From: Bedellia somnulentella
Taxonomy: Eukaryota > Arthropoda > Insecta > Lepidoptera > Bedelliidae
Direction of reading: 5' to 3'
Assembly: GCA_963576735.1 (NCBI GenBank)
Contig: OY755197.1
Span: 5,034,501 to 5,098,500, forward strand
Length of the DNA: 64,000 bases
Shown here: positions 31,004-41,052 of the stretch, piece after piece
How the letters are laid out: every line of letters starts with the position of its first letter
How positions within the stretch are numbered: the first letter of the stretch is position 1
The notes under the pieces: model-generated
The model's database searches: none
Told to the model about the DNA's origin: nothing
Seen by the model: only the letters and a program-made list of their open reading frames with translations
Translations under genes and position numbers: made by a program

Positions 31004-31039
31004 TAATTTTTGGAAGTAGTTTCTAGAAAAGATTATAAC

Positions 31040-31632
31040 CAGTGGTCGGAGTAGGTATATTGATTTTAGATACTTGCGTCATGATATCATAACATGGACA
31101 TGCATTTCTTCCGGAATGTACCGGAGTTTCCAAAAATTTGGTAAATAGAGTAATAAAATAAAAAAAAACATATGTAAGCAAACAAAATTGTTAATTGTTA
31201 ATACAAATAATCATTATTACAATTTTATTAAAAATAATTATTTTTAATCCTCATCGGTTACAAGTTCTACATTTTGATTTTCTGTCTCTATACAATTAAA
31301 ATAAATAACTATATTTTTTTCATTATTTTCTAATTTTAAGCTATTTCTTTGAACATCTAAGATCCATTTGTAAGTGGAAAATGATCGTTCAACATCTGTA
31401 GATGTCAATGGAGCGAATTTGAAATAAAGTTTCTGATTATTTGCTACGCTTTTTTCAATACTCTCGCTGTATTCTCTAATTGTATCTAAATCTGGATTCA
31501 TGTAATGTTTATTTATAATTTCGATGTTTCGGTATTTTTATCATAATAATCCGGAAACTCGGAGGCGTATCCATATTAACATAAACGTTTGATGTCAGTG
31601 ACCTTAATTCAATATACCTACTCCGACCACTG
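31040..31632 (-). mobile_element. hAT element, internally deleted
   Basis: 593 bp with perfect terminal inverted repeats of at least 24 bp (cagtggtcggagtaggtat...) and an 8 bp target duplication attataac (31032-31039, 31633-31640). CAGTGG termini and 8 bp duplication are typical of hAT. Only the C-terminal transposase region survives. Confidence 0.88.
31244..31501 (-). pseudogene. hAT transposase C-terminal remnant
   Basis: 85-residue frame on the minus strand. FAPLTSTDVERSFSTYKWIL fits the hAT C-terminal dimerisation motif, where TS.DVERSFS.YK is characteristic. The DNA-binding and catalytic parts are absent, so it cannot transpose by itself. Confidence 0.8.
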
Positions 31633-31667
31633 ATTATAACATAAAGAATGGTTGGTGATGGGTTTAG

Positions 31668-31880
31668 CATAATTCGTAGTCCTAGAGGGGGTGATAGAAG
31701 TACAAACACTTCTGATCATCACAAAACCTTTTAGTCACCTGGCGTGACGAATGGAGAGTTCACTTTTTGTTTGTATATCATTGCAATGTGATAAAGAACA
31801 GGTCTATCACCGCTTTGTATTAATGCACTGTCACGTGACCATAAATAACTGAGTCATTAAACTCTCATATGTGTTAAAAA
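31668..31880 (-). mobile_element. tR1 SINE, degraded
   Basis: cacttctgatcatcacaaaac, gtcacctggcgtgacg, aggtctatcaccgc and cactgtcacgtgacc keep the family order. Confidence 0.6.
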
Positions 31881-32089
31881 AGAAACAAAAATGTAAACTA
31901 CATTCAGGAATTAAACCTTGAGCGAATAAGGGACTCTTGCCTGGAGACAGACGACAGCGAAGCCTTCCGAAGTAATAAGTTTTCCTTTAAGATTTTTGGT
32001 TTAGAACCCTAAAACGGTTGGAGTCGGAAGAAAGAAATATCAAAACACCATATGCCAAAATTTATAATTTCGAGATAAGCGAGAAAGGT

Positions 32090-32170
32090 TGGTGGAAAAG
32101 TTAAGTAGGGAAAAGATTGTAAAATATGGGAATAAATAAGATAGTGCTATTCTAAGCCGACACTACACAG
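32090..32170 (-). mobile_element. T-SINE fragment with internal deletion
   Basis: aagtagggaaaagattg is joined to gtgctattctaagccgac and acactacacagc. The following 32171-32550 is AT-rich with no recognised feature. Confidence 0.65.
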
Positions 32171-32550
32171 CAAACCATATCATTGAAAAAGGCGTAAAAA
32201 AATCAAGGTCATGTTTTATAAATAGAATACCAGGTAAAAAGCTTAGTTTATAAACTAACAGCAGTTTAATCTCGAAGCTTTTAAAGCTTAATCCGGACGA
32301 AAGCTTTTGAAAGTTTAACAATGATGCCCACCGTTTATGAGCACTTTGATTAATTTCCTATTTTTATACAGTTTGACAATAATTTACATGGTTTATAAAG
32401 TTTTAATGTGTTTTTCTTTGCTTTTGTTTCTTTTTATGGATTCCATGTTAAAATATGTGTTAATACTATTTTAAACTGAGACTGTGAAACCAAACCACAT
32501 AAAACTTAAAATCGGCGTAGGGACTTTATTATATATACAATTTATTATTT

Positions 32551-32800
32551 GCTGTTTAGTGTCGGCATAGAATAGCACTACCCCATTTCTTCCGGTGGGT
32601 GTACGTAAGAGGCGACAAACGGTATTGGGGCTTTTAAGGGATTTTTGGACGATGCGGTTGGAGACTCATCACCAACAACCTTTATTCTACCATCTTTTCC
32701 CCACTCAACTTCCAAAAGTGGCTGACGAATTTGTAATTCCTTAGCTCTGGCTACCCCTTCTAGGGATTTATAGCCGTGAGTATATGTATGTATGTATGTA
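32551..32800 (+). mobile_element. T-SINE, full length
   Basis: gctgtttagtgtcggcat through the TATG tail. acaatttattat on the left and acaattaattat on the right (one mismatch) suggest the target duplication. Confidence 0.88.
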
Positions 32801-32847
32801 CAATTAATTATATGTATTATTTACTTTTTCTCACACAAATAATTACT

Positions 32848-32935
32848 ATTACAATGGGTAGATACTCGTACTATCTATCGCCACTTGGTATAATTCTGTC
32901 AAACCTCTCTTGCTTCCCTCATATTCATCATACTT
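32848..32935 (-). mobile_element. RTE-like LINE 3' end, degraded
   Basis: atgggtagatactcg, ctatcgccacttgg and caaacctctcttgcttcc. Confidence 0.55.
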
Positions 32936-32954
32936 CTAATAGTAGTATTAATTT

Positions 32955-33000
32955 CTGAGTGCGGAGGTTGCTGGTTTGAATCCCGCTGTGACATCTATCT
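32955..33000 (+). repeat. tRNA B-box-like SINE fragment
   Basis: gcggaggttgctggtttgaa then tcccgc resembles a tRNA-derived SINE head; no body was recognised. 33001-33240 shows nothing else. Confidence 0.35.
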
Positions 33001-33240
33001 AGTTATGAAATAATCCTTAAACATATTTATTTTTTGATTCAGTTGCACAAAGTTCAAGAAATACTCAATTCAATTAAATATCTTGAAGTAAACTTAGTCA
33101 AAAATAACAACGCCTAATTTCCGGATATTTTGTACAAACGCTCCCCTTTTTCGTTCAATTGGTGTGAATTTGTAAAACAGTCCTTAAGCTGATCATCTCA
33201 TTACAATACTTGAGAAATCCGTCCCTTCCTTTTCTTATTA

Positions 33241-34250
33241 GGGTGGTTGTACACGGTGCAAGTAGCTGGTACAAGTAAAGATGTTCAAGTAACTTACTTA
33301 TCCTTCTACGTGGTGCAAATAACTACGTGGCAAAAGAAAGTCGCAGGCTACTGGATCAAATAGAACGTTCAAGCAACGTGCTCCTGCGACAAAACCATAT
33401 TTGCATGTGAATTGTAGAGTCTTAAGGTACTCGCCAGCATCCACCACAGTCTGGGAAACCAAAGAACAAGTGCGTAATCACCAGTTTAAACTATAGTTAT
33501 ATATATATATATGTCTCGACGAACCAATATGCATGTTAGTTATTTTCAGTATGATAAAATATAACATTAACAAATATTAAGTAAGTTAGATATAATAGAA
33601 ACCGTGATAGCCCAGTGGGTAGAACACTCGGTTATCGTGCAAACGACTAGTGTTCAAATCCTGGGTCGGGCCTACACCAATTTGTCTTTTCTAAAGACAT
33701 ATGTGTGGTTAATTTGTCATGGTTGTTAACGGTGAGGGAAAACATCGTGAGGAAACCCACATGGCTGAGTTGTACTTAGTCATGTGACACTGACAGTGTA
33801 TTCGTACAAAACGGCGATAGGCCTGCCCCCTATCACGTGAGTACACTGTCCATACAAAACGTGGGTACTCTGAACACCAGGTGACAAAGTCACGTGATGT
33901 TCAGAAGTATTAGTACCTCTGCCAACCCCTTCGGGGATATTCGGCGTGAACGTTTATGCTTGTGTTTATTATTAAGTAAGAACTAATACGGTTAAAAAGT
34001 GACTCGCTTTTGTTCTTGCTCGACCCAGACATGATTTCAAACAATAAGTTCACGATGCAAAAATTTGCAAAAAAAGAAATTTGCATGCCACGGATAGTGG
34101 AATATAGCATGGTCTAAAATAAATACTTTAACATCTATTATGTCAAATACCATACTCACAAATAAAGTTTGATTTAATTTGATTTGATGCATGTAACCTG
34201 CACAAATGATACAACATGCGGAAACCACTTGCACCGTGTAAAAGTTCCCC
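33241..34250. mobile_element. ~1 kb element with gtacacggtgcaagt inverted ends
   Basis: Left end gggtggttgtacacggtgc and right end gcaccgtgtaaaagttcccc are complementary over most of ~26 bp. Flanking triplets are tta and tga, so a PIF-type 3 bp duplication is possible but not exact. The interior carries (AT)n at 33499-33513 and a tR1 SINE; no transposase frame. Confidence 0.6.
33602..33955 (+). mobile_element. tR1 SINE, best copy, tRNA-derived
   Basis: A-box tagcccagtggg at 33608-33619 and B-box gttcaaatcc at 33652-33661 give a Pol III promoter with tRNA spacing. Then come gtcgggcctacacc, cgtgaggaaacccac, aaacggcgataggcctgcc and the end ctctgccaaccccttcgggg with ggcgtgaacg. The end resembles the LINE and T-SINE ends. 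It lies inside the inverted-repeat element, so it is younger than that element. Confidence 0.92.
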
Positions 34251-34439
34251 TGATTTTAAAACATTTAAGTCTTTTTACTCTTGCGTTAGAGTTGCAATTG
34301 CAATTTAAGCAATTCTAAGTTGAACAGTTGTGACTCCCTGAAAATGCGTAAATTATAGTTAAGTGTCTAACAATAAAAACGAGACCCATGTTAAAAGACC
34401 TACTGCTACAACTTTCAAACAACATTAATTGCAAATATA

Positions 34440-34658
34440 CATACATACATACATATTCTCACGCCGTTAGTTCCCATTGGGGTAGGCAGAGACTATCGAT
34501 CGCCAATTTGTACGATCCTGGCAAACCTCTCTAGCTTCATTCACATCCATCAATCTTTTCATATATGCTCTTTTATTCTTCGTACTTCGGACACCTGCCT
34601 TTTTGAGCACATTTTCTATTTGATCTAAATGTGTCCTCCGAGGTCGTCCTCTGCTAAC
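34440..34658 (-). mobile_element. RTE-like LINE 3' end with target duplication
   Basis: Reversed TATG tail, gccgttagttcccattgg, gatcgatcgccaatttg and the coding end to cctccgaggtcgtcc. attgcaaatata flanks it at 34428-34439 and 34659-34670. Confidence 0.9.
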
Positions 34659-34703
34659 ATTGCAAATATAAAAAGGTTAAATTCAATAACTGAGCTAGTG
34701 CCT

Positions 34704-34775
34704 TAACTCACGCCAGAAGTAGTTGGAATAGGCAGAGACTGTCAATCGCCTCTATGTTAGATCCTAGCATGTATA
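34704..34775 (-). mobile_element. RTE-like LINE end, degraded
   Basis: actcacgccagaagtag, ggcagagactgtcaatcgcc. 34776-35119 is AT-rich with nothing recognised. Confidence 0.5.
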
Positions 34776-35119
34776 GAAAGACATATATAGAAAGTTCTAC
34801 AGACTTAACCGATTTAAGCCCTCTTGCAAGCTCATCCATGCTTGTTATCTTATTTGTTTTCGCTTTAATTTTTACTTGTTAACAAAGTTCATATAAATAA
34901 CGCAATGTTGCAAGAAAAAAGATAATCCTATTCTAAATAAATAAAAAATATAACAAAATAATATTTTACTGACATCAACAATTTTAAGCTAAACTCACGC
35001 TGTAACTCCATCGCATTAAAATATTATCCAAACCTGCGCAAGGTTTAATTCGTTCGCTGGTTTTAGGAAATTACTTAATGCTCTACTTATTTCATGAAAT
35101 GATGGATTTAAATGTAACT

Positions 35120-35366
35120 GCTGTGTAGTGTCGGCTTAGAATAACACTACCCCATTTCTGCCGGTGGGTGTACGTAAGAGGCGACTAACGGTATTGGGGC
35201 TTTGAAGGGATTTTTGGGCGATGCGGTTGGAGACCCATCACCAACAACCTTTATTTTGCCATCTTTTCCCCACTCAACTTTCCAAAAGTGGCTGAGGAAC
35301 TTCTAGTTCCTTAGCTCTGTCTACCCCTTCTTGGGATTTATAGCCGTGAGTATATGTATGTATATG
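35120..35366 (+). mobile_element. T-SINE, full length
   Basis: Near-consensus; the tail is short (gtatatgtatgtatatg). Confidence 0.9.
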
Positions 35367-36008
35367 TTGAGTGTAAACTATATCTCTCAGTATATAATTA
35401 CATCTGATTTAAATTTAATAACTTTATGTTAAGTGAATTATTTGTACAACTCCTTTTCCTGAATGCTGTAAAAATACGTACTAAGTTCAAATATGATTTT
35501 GATGATTAAGATTTTACTTTGGTAGTAATATTATTTTTTTCTGTAAGTAAATGTCTCACTTTAGCAATTTTGTTACTTGCTTAAGCTTCTTCACGTTAAT
35601 TTCGGTGACTTATGAACCTATGATCACCATCAAATTTAATTCTTAATAATTACTATGAACTCAGAAATATATACAAGCAAACATATAGTCATGGTTATTC
35701 CTTATAAATAATAAACACAGCAATTATTATATTATAAATATATTTTTTATTACTATATGCCCCCAGTCAATATCAAAAACTGCCTAAAGAAAAGTAGTTG
35801 TTAATTCGGAGGTGGTGGCTACTCCGTTTGGGGATAATTTTATGCTCATCACACTCATACCATTAGTTATCATTTGGGACAGGCAGAGACTAACGATAGA
35901 CGCTAAGCTTAAGCTACCTCCTGACTGAATTGTCAAAAAGTTTCGGACTTCAATAAAGAGATACATTGTTACATACACATGATTGCTTTATAAGACATAA
36001 CATCGGAC
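35367..36008. other. AT-rich interval with a LINE-end relic
   Basis: 35849-35900 (ccattagttatcatttggg, caggcagagactaacgatag) is an old reversed RTE-like LINE end. The rest is featureless. Confidence 0.45.
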
Positions 36009-36270
36009 AATACATACATAAACATAAACTTTCACGCCGAATATCACGTTGGCAGAGGTACTAACACTTCTGAACATCATGTGATTTTTGTCACCGTCAC
36101 ATGACTAAGTACAATTCAGCCATGTGGGTTTCCTCACGATGTTTTCCCTCACCTTTATAAATAAATGATAAATAACCGTGATAAATTAACCATACATATG
36201 TCTATAGAAAAGACGAATTGGTTTAGGCCTGACCCAGGATTTGAACACTAGTCGTTTGCATTACATTTCG
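36009..36270 (-). mobile_element. tR1 SINE with internal deletion
   Basis: Reversed tail aactttcacgccgaatatc and reversed head including gacccaggatttgaacac. The cggcgataggcctgcc block is missing. Confidence 0.8.
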
Positions 36271-37084
36271 TCGTCATTTTACAAGTATATAACTACGCTA
36301 CGATGTTTTCCCAAATTTTAAAAAAGACTCGGGATATGATACTTCTATAGTTCTGCCTAACTCTGTATGTATAACGTTATATCAAGAGCATATACAAAAA
36401 TTATGCGAGTTTGCCGCAAGTGCCCATTGCCACTTAATTTTACAAATCTTAGGCGTATGTCAGTTACTTCGATTCTTTACGGATCTCCTTTACTTATTTG
36501 AAACTTCTAAATAGCCTTCATTAATAAATGTTTGCCAATTCTTCAATTCTAATGCCCGGGTCGGTAGTATATTTGTAGTTAGTAGTAGATTTTCAGAAAC
36601 GATTTTCAATATTCCTTTTAATGACTCCGGCAAAGCTAAAAGGTTTGAAAAGGAAAATAAATATTTAAATAGGGCTCAACTTTGACCATTTATGTACCCT
36701 TTTACACATGTTTTTAAGAATTGTATCTAAATTGATTTCCTGTTTATCCTTTTAAGGCCTTGTATTTAGTTGAGTGTAGTTTTCAAAAGAGTTCTGGAAA
36801 GGAGGTTCTCAATTCTAATTAATATTTTTATAGTAAATCGCCATTACTCAGTCAATAAAATCCATCGATGTCTTAAGTTGTATTAATGGCGGCCCATTAA
36901 ATTTTAGTGGCGTTTGCTTGCGTGGTTACTAATATCACAGGAATATCAAAAATAAAACCTGAACGACTCTGTTGTTTATCTATCGAATTTCGTGTGAAAT
37001 TTTGTGTTTCCGTGAAATAGTTGATTTTTTTATCATTTAAAAACTCGGTGCCTGATCCGGTTGAAAGAAATATTTATTTAAGCT
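36271..37084. other. AT-rich interval without recognised feature
   Basis: No ORF, exon-like stretch or repeat match. Confidence 0.45.
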
Positions 37085-37215
37085 AATAAATAAAGAATAA
37101 ATAAGGGAAAGAAAATTTTCGACACAGGCGGGAAAAAAAAATTCTGTCCTTTATTTATTCCTTATTTATTAGTAATAATCCCCACATGAACAAAATTCAA
37201 ATTTCATGAACAAAA
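37085..37215. mobile_element. tR3-like repeat
   Basis: attttcgacacaggcggg next to tcctttatttattcc and aataatccccacatgaac; the tRNA-like part is lost. Confidence 0.45.
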
Positions 37216-37511
37216 AGATTTGAATTGTTTAGCTAGTTTTAGTGATTGTTCCCGAATGATTTAAATTATTAATTTCTGATTAAAATCGAACAGCTTGCAC
37301 CTCTGTCAATCCATTCTGGTTTGGTGAATTAAACGCAAATTGACAAACATGAGATTATTCTATTCATTAAATAAAAGCTTTTATTTAACTTGCAATGTAT
37401 ATTTGTGTGTTCGGGTGAAATCTTTGAACTCAATTTTGAAGTAGATATATTCAACCGTTTGTGCTGAAATTTTGTGGACGCATTTTGTTTGGATGACAAT
37501 ATATGATAAGA

Positions 37512-37765
37512 TATGTGACGTCATTCAAAATTCAATATGGCGGATCATACAAGATGTCAGAATAGTTATATTTAATCCACTTATACAATATGGGTATCAA
37601 ATGAAAGGGCTTGTTAAGAGTGACTAGAAAAAGAATATGACGTCATTCTGAATCCAATATGGCGGACCATGCAGGATGGCGGAATAGTTACCTTTAGTCT
37701 ACTTCTACAATATGGGTATCAAATGAGAGGGCATTTTGAGAGTAATAATAACTTGAAAAAAGAAT
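37512..37765. repeat. Tandem pair, 122 bp period
   Basis: tgacgtcatt recurs at 37516 and 37638, each followed by caatatggcgga, atacaatatgggtatcaaat and a purine-rich end. The two units differ at perhaps one site in eight. Confidence 0.85.
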
Positions 37766-37865
37766 GTGTCTGTTCGAAATTAACCGGCAAACGTCCTTGC
37801 AACAATGATGCATTAAATGAGATGACCAGACTGAGGAACCTAGCCAGGGATAACTAAAAAGTAAA

Positions 37866-38213
37866 AAATAAAAAAAATTAAGTAAAAAAACTTTTTAAGA
37901 AAAAGCTTTTATTTAAACGCTTTAAAAAGAAGAAAATAAAATATTCCTTTTGGATTATACTAACAAGTCCTCATTATACACAATTTATATATAATAATAA
38001 AAGCTTGTCGCGAGGTTTGCATACCTATCAACATTCCTTTATATCATAATAATTTGTGGTAAATCGAGCGACAAGCTTTTATTATTATATAAAAGTTGTG
38101 TATAATGAGGAGTTGTTCGTATAATCCAAAAGGAATATTTTATTTTCTTCTTTTTAGAGCGTTTAAATAAAAGCTTTTTCTTAAAAAGTTTTTTACTTAA
38201 TTTTTTTTATTTT
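37866..38213. repeat. Long hairpin: ~146 bp inverted repeat, 56 bp loop
   Basis: Left arm 37866-38011 and right arm 38068-38213 are reverse complements at about 96%, with one length difference and roughly six substitutions. The loop is 38012-38067. It lies ~2.7 kb upstream of the host gene ATG. It may be a foldback element; its transcript would form long double-stranded RNA. Confidence 0.92.
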
Positions 38214-38454
38214 ATTATTTAAACAACTTAGGAACTTAAAATACATCGTATTCAAGCAGAAACCCAAATTAATCAAAGAGCTCTTCAAATCAAATAATAC
38301 CAAATTAAATTTAGCAAAGTTCACGTCGGATTCTTGGTTCAAAACTATGTGGGCGGGAATTCTCGCCGTGCTTGTCGTGTCTCTAGTTAAATATATCGAT
38401 GTATAGATTGAAATATGATGATAATTATGAAAGATATATTTTACTCATAATCAA

Positions 38455-38870
38455 ATCAACGTCCAAGCCCTAAAATCCTGGAGGCAGAGGTACTTATACT
38501 TGTGAACATACATACATATACTCACGGCTGTACATGTCTTGAAGGGGTAGCCAGAGCTAAGGAATTAGAAATTCCTCAGCCACTTTTGGAAAGTTGAGTG
38601 GGATAAATGTGGTAAAATAAAGGTTCTCCAACTGCAACATGAACATCACGTGTCATTATTGTCACATGTTGGTAGTACCTTCGTTATAGGTAGGCCTATC
38701 TGTGTTTTGTACGAATGTGTTTTATACAAACTCAGCTATATAAGTTTCTTCACGATATTTCCTCTTTCCTTCATCAACCTTTATAAGTTAACCACTCGTA
38801 TAACTAAAGAAAACTAATATTGGTGTAGACCTGACTCAGGGTTAGAATTCATGTCAGTAGTACGTATTCA
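38455..38870 (-). mobile_element. tR1 SINE split by a T-SINE
   Basis: aacgtccaagccc and ggcagaggtacttatac, then after the insertion atcacgtgtcattattgtcac, taggcctatctgtg and cctgactcagggttagaat. tgaacat at 38513-38519 and 38640-38646 is the T-SINE target duplication. Confidence 0.75.
38520..38639 (-). mobile_element. T-SINE, 5'-truncated, inside tR1
   Basis: Starts with the reversed tail acatacatatactcacggc and ends in aaaggttctccaactgcaac, so only the 3' half was inserted. Confidence 0.85.
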
Positions 38871-38892
38871 ATATGAGTGTTAAGATAACCTT

Positions 38893-39145
38893 GTAGATTT
38901 CAATCCTCGTTCGGGCCTACACCTTGTATCTTTTCTCAAGTTAAATGTGTGTTTTTATAAGGCTTTTTAACGTAAGGCTATCAAAAGTGTAGAGAAACCT
39001 ACATGGCTTAGCTGTAATTAGCCACGAAATAGTGGATTTGTAAATAGTGGCGATGGATCTCCCCCATGAGTACTGATATGAACACATATGAACATACTGT
39101 CTACACTGAAATTGGTTACTCTAAAAACTAGGAATAAAGTGTGCC
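38893..39145 (+). mobile_element. tR1 SINE, old copy
   Basis: B-box-like atttcaatcctcg, ttcgggcctacacc, tacatggcttagctg, ggttactctaaaaac. Heavily diverged. Confidence 0.6.
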
Positions 39146-39185
39146 CGTGGATCCTCGAAACTCTGGCTATACTTTTTAAAATTTT

Positions 39186-39429
39186 GCCGTGTAGTGTCGG
39201 CTTAGAATCACACTACCCCATTTCTACCCGTGGGTGATCGTAAGAGGCGACTAAGGGTCTATGGGCTTTTTAAGTGATTTTTGAGCGATGTGGCTGGAGA
39301 CCCGTCACCAAAATCATTTATTATTACCATCTTTTCCCCAATCAACTTTCAAAAGTGGCTGAGGAATTTTTCATTCCAAAGCTCTGGCTACCCCGTTAAG
39401 GGATTTATAGCCGTGAGTATATGTATGTA
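39186..39429 (+). mobile_element. T-SINE, gtgatcgtaag subfamily, full length
   Basis: gccgtgtagtgtcggctt, gggtgatcgtaagagg, gatgtggctggagacc, gccgtgagtatatg. Confidence 0.9.
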
Positions 39430-40503
39430 ATTATGGACTTTTTAAAATTTGAAGCTGTATTTAATTAAATCAAGAAACAAGATCCTGCTAAATAAGATGA
39501 CAATGTGATAATGACGACACAACACGACAATACACAACACAAAAAATGTTGTAAAATCATTTAATAAAAATAATATACTTTTTTTATTTAACCTTACAGT
39601 TAAGTTCGATTTATATAAATGCCAGATTTGACGTTGATAACGTAAAAAATGATCGCTATTCGACTACCGATAAAAGATTGATGATGGTGAATCGAAAGGG
39701 TTTTGCCTATAGCACGCCACCAAATGGCGAAATTTTCTACCTAGCCTAATGATATTATTCACGTACATTAACCACATTATTTCCAATATGGATATGCAGA
39801 GACTATTAATCGTCACTTTTGTACTATCTTGGCAAACCTGTTAAGCCTCATTTGTTTTCTCAGACTAATCTATAAATTACTATAACTTATAAAACTTTAA
39901 TGATTCTATTTGGAAGCGAAAAAAAATCGGGCGTACCTTATTTTTCATCTGACTGTTCCGTGCGCCTAAATTAGGTAAGGAGAGGGGTTTAACCCCTTGT
40001 TTGTGATACAAAATAATTCAATTATTTGAAAACAGAACACAAAGGCGTAACAAAGCTTCTTTTGTCGCAAAGCTTTTCCTCAACTTTTCCCAACTCATTA
40101 TACCAACAAATATTAGTTATTTGGTTTGTAGATTATGCTAAACAGATGACAGTGAGTTTTAGAACTTCTATGTATATATTTGTAGGTTCCGTTTTTTTGG
40201 TTGGTTGTCAATGGTAAGAAATCATACTCTAAGGAAACTTACATGACTTATCTATTCTTTTTTACGCCCTGTCCGCATCAGGGGGCAGGTTGTTCAAAAC
40301 TTGTTTGAATTAGTTCTTTTAAAGTGAAAACTATAACTACCATTATTGTAACTTGAGGCTGCGCGTTTTTCGAGAGATCCTGCGCACTCGAAAGTGGATT
40401 CACTCGCACTCATAATAGCATATCCCTCATATCTGCAATCGCGGTATCAACGCATCTAACTTTAAACGCACAAATACAAAATATTTGTTAGTATACTGAG
40501 GTG
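39430..40503. other. AT-rich interval upstream of the host gene
   Basis: Contains an old reversed LINE end at 39768-39855 (gcagagactattaatcgtc). A GC-richer patch at 40340-40460 (gaggctgcgcgtttttcg, cgcactcgaaagtgg) lies ~430-550 bp before the ATG. That patch could hold the undetected 5' UTR exon or promoter, but nothing shows it directly. Confidence 0.35.
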
Positions 40504-40762
40504 AGTGTTTGCTGTGTAGTGTCGGCTTAGAATAGCACTACCCCATTTCTTCCGGTGGGTGTACGTAAGAGGCGACTAACGGTTTTGGGGCTTTTGAGGG
40601 ATTTTCGGGCTATGCGGTTGGAGACCCATCACCAACAACCTTTATTTAACCATCTTTTCCCCACACAACTTCCGAAAGTGGCTAGGGAATTTCTTATTCC
40701 TTAGCTCTGGCTACCCCTTCCAGGGATTTACAGCCGTGAGTATATGTATGTATGTATGTATG
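40504..40762 (+). mobile_element. T-SINE upstream of host exon
   Basis: Full-length copy with tactgaggtg at 40494-40503 and 40763-40772, ending 122 bp before the first coding exon. Confidence 0.92.
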
Positions 40763-40884
40763 TACTGAGGTGTATATGTGCCTAGTGTATTTTCTCTGTA
40801 TTCACACAATAATGTTGGCACGTATAAAATTGCAATGAAGGGTCTTATTTTCTATAACTAATGTTATTTTTTCTTTGTCTCCAG

Positions 40885-41052
40885 CATGTGGTGGTGGTTG
40901 CACGTATGTGGTGTGATGGCGTACGCATGCGTGGTGATGGGTCAGCACCGCATTGACCAGGAGCCGATCCTGACTCCGAGGCAATCCAGGATCAGAGATC
41001 ATTATCCTAAAACTGATGAGCCGACTTGCGACCAACTGAAAGCTATGTGGAG
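40885..41052 (+). CDS. Host gene, first coding exon (signal peptide)
   Basis: Acceptor ttctttgtctccag precedes 40885 and ATG is at 40886, so an untranslated exon must lie upstream. It codes 55 residues and ends AG before donor gtatag, splitting a codon. The start MWWWLHVCGVMAYACVVMGQ is a good signal peptide, with likely cleavage around residues 18-20 leaving an N-terminal Gln. It continues with a polar stretch (LTPRQSRIRDHYPK, EPTCDQLKAMW). The GC content and triplet pattern differ sharply from the AT-rich surroundings. The product is a small secreted protein that I do not recognise. It joins 42862-42978 in phase. Confidence 0.85.

Larger units (their letters stand above)
30447..31665 (-). 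mobile_element. T-SINE split twice by DNA elements
   Basis: gagcttcagaactagatatt (before 30514), tttttggaagtag (31008-31020) and ataaagaatggttggtgatg (31641-31660) are consecutive pieces of one reversed T-SINE. The gaps are the inverted-repeat element and the hAT derivative. Confidence 0.65.
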
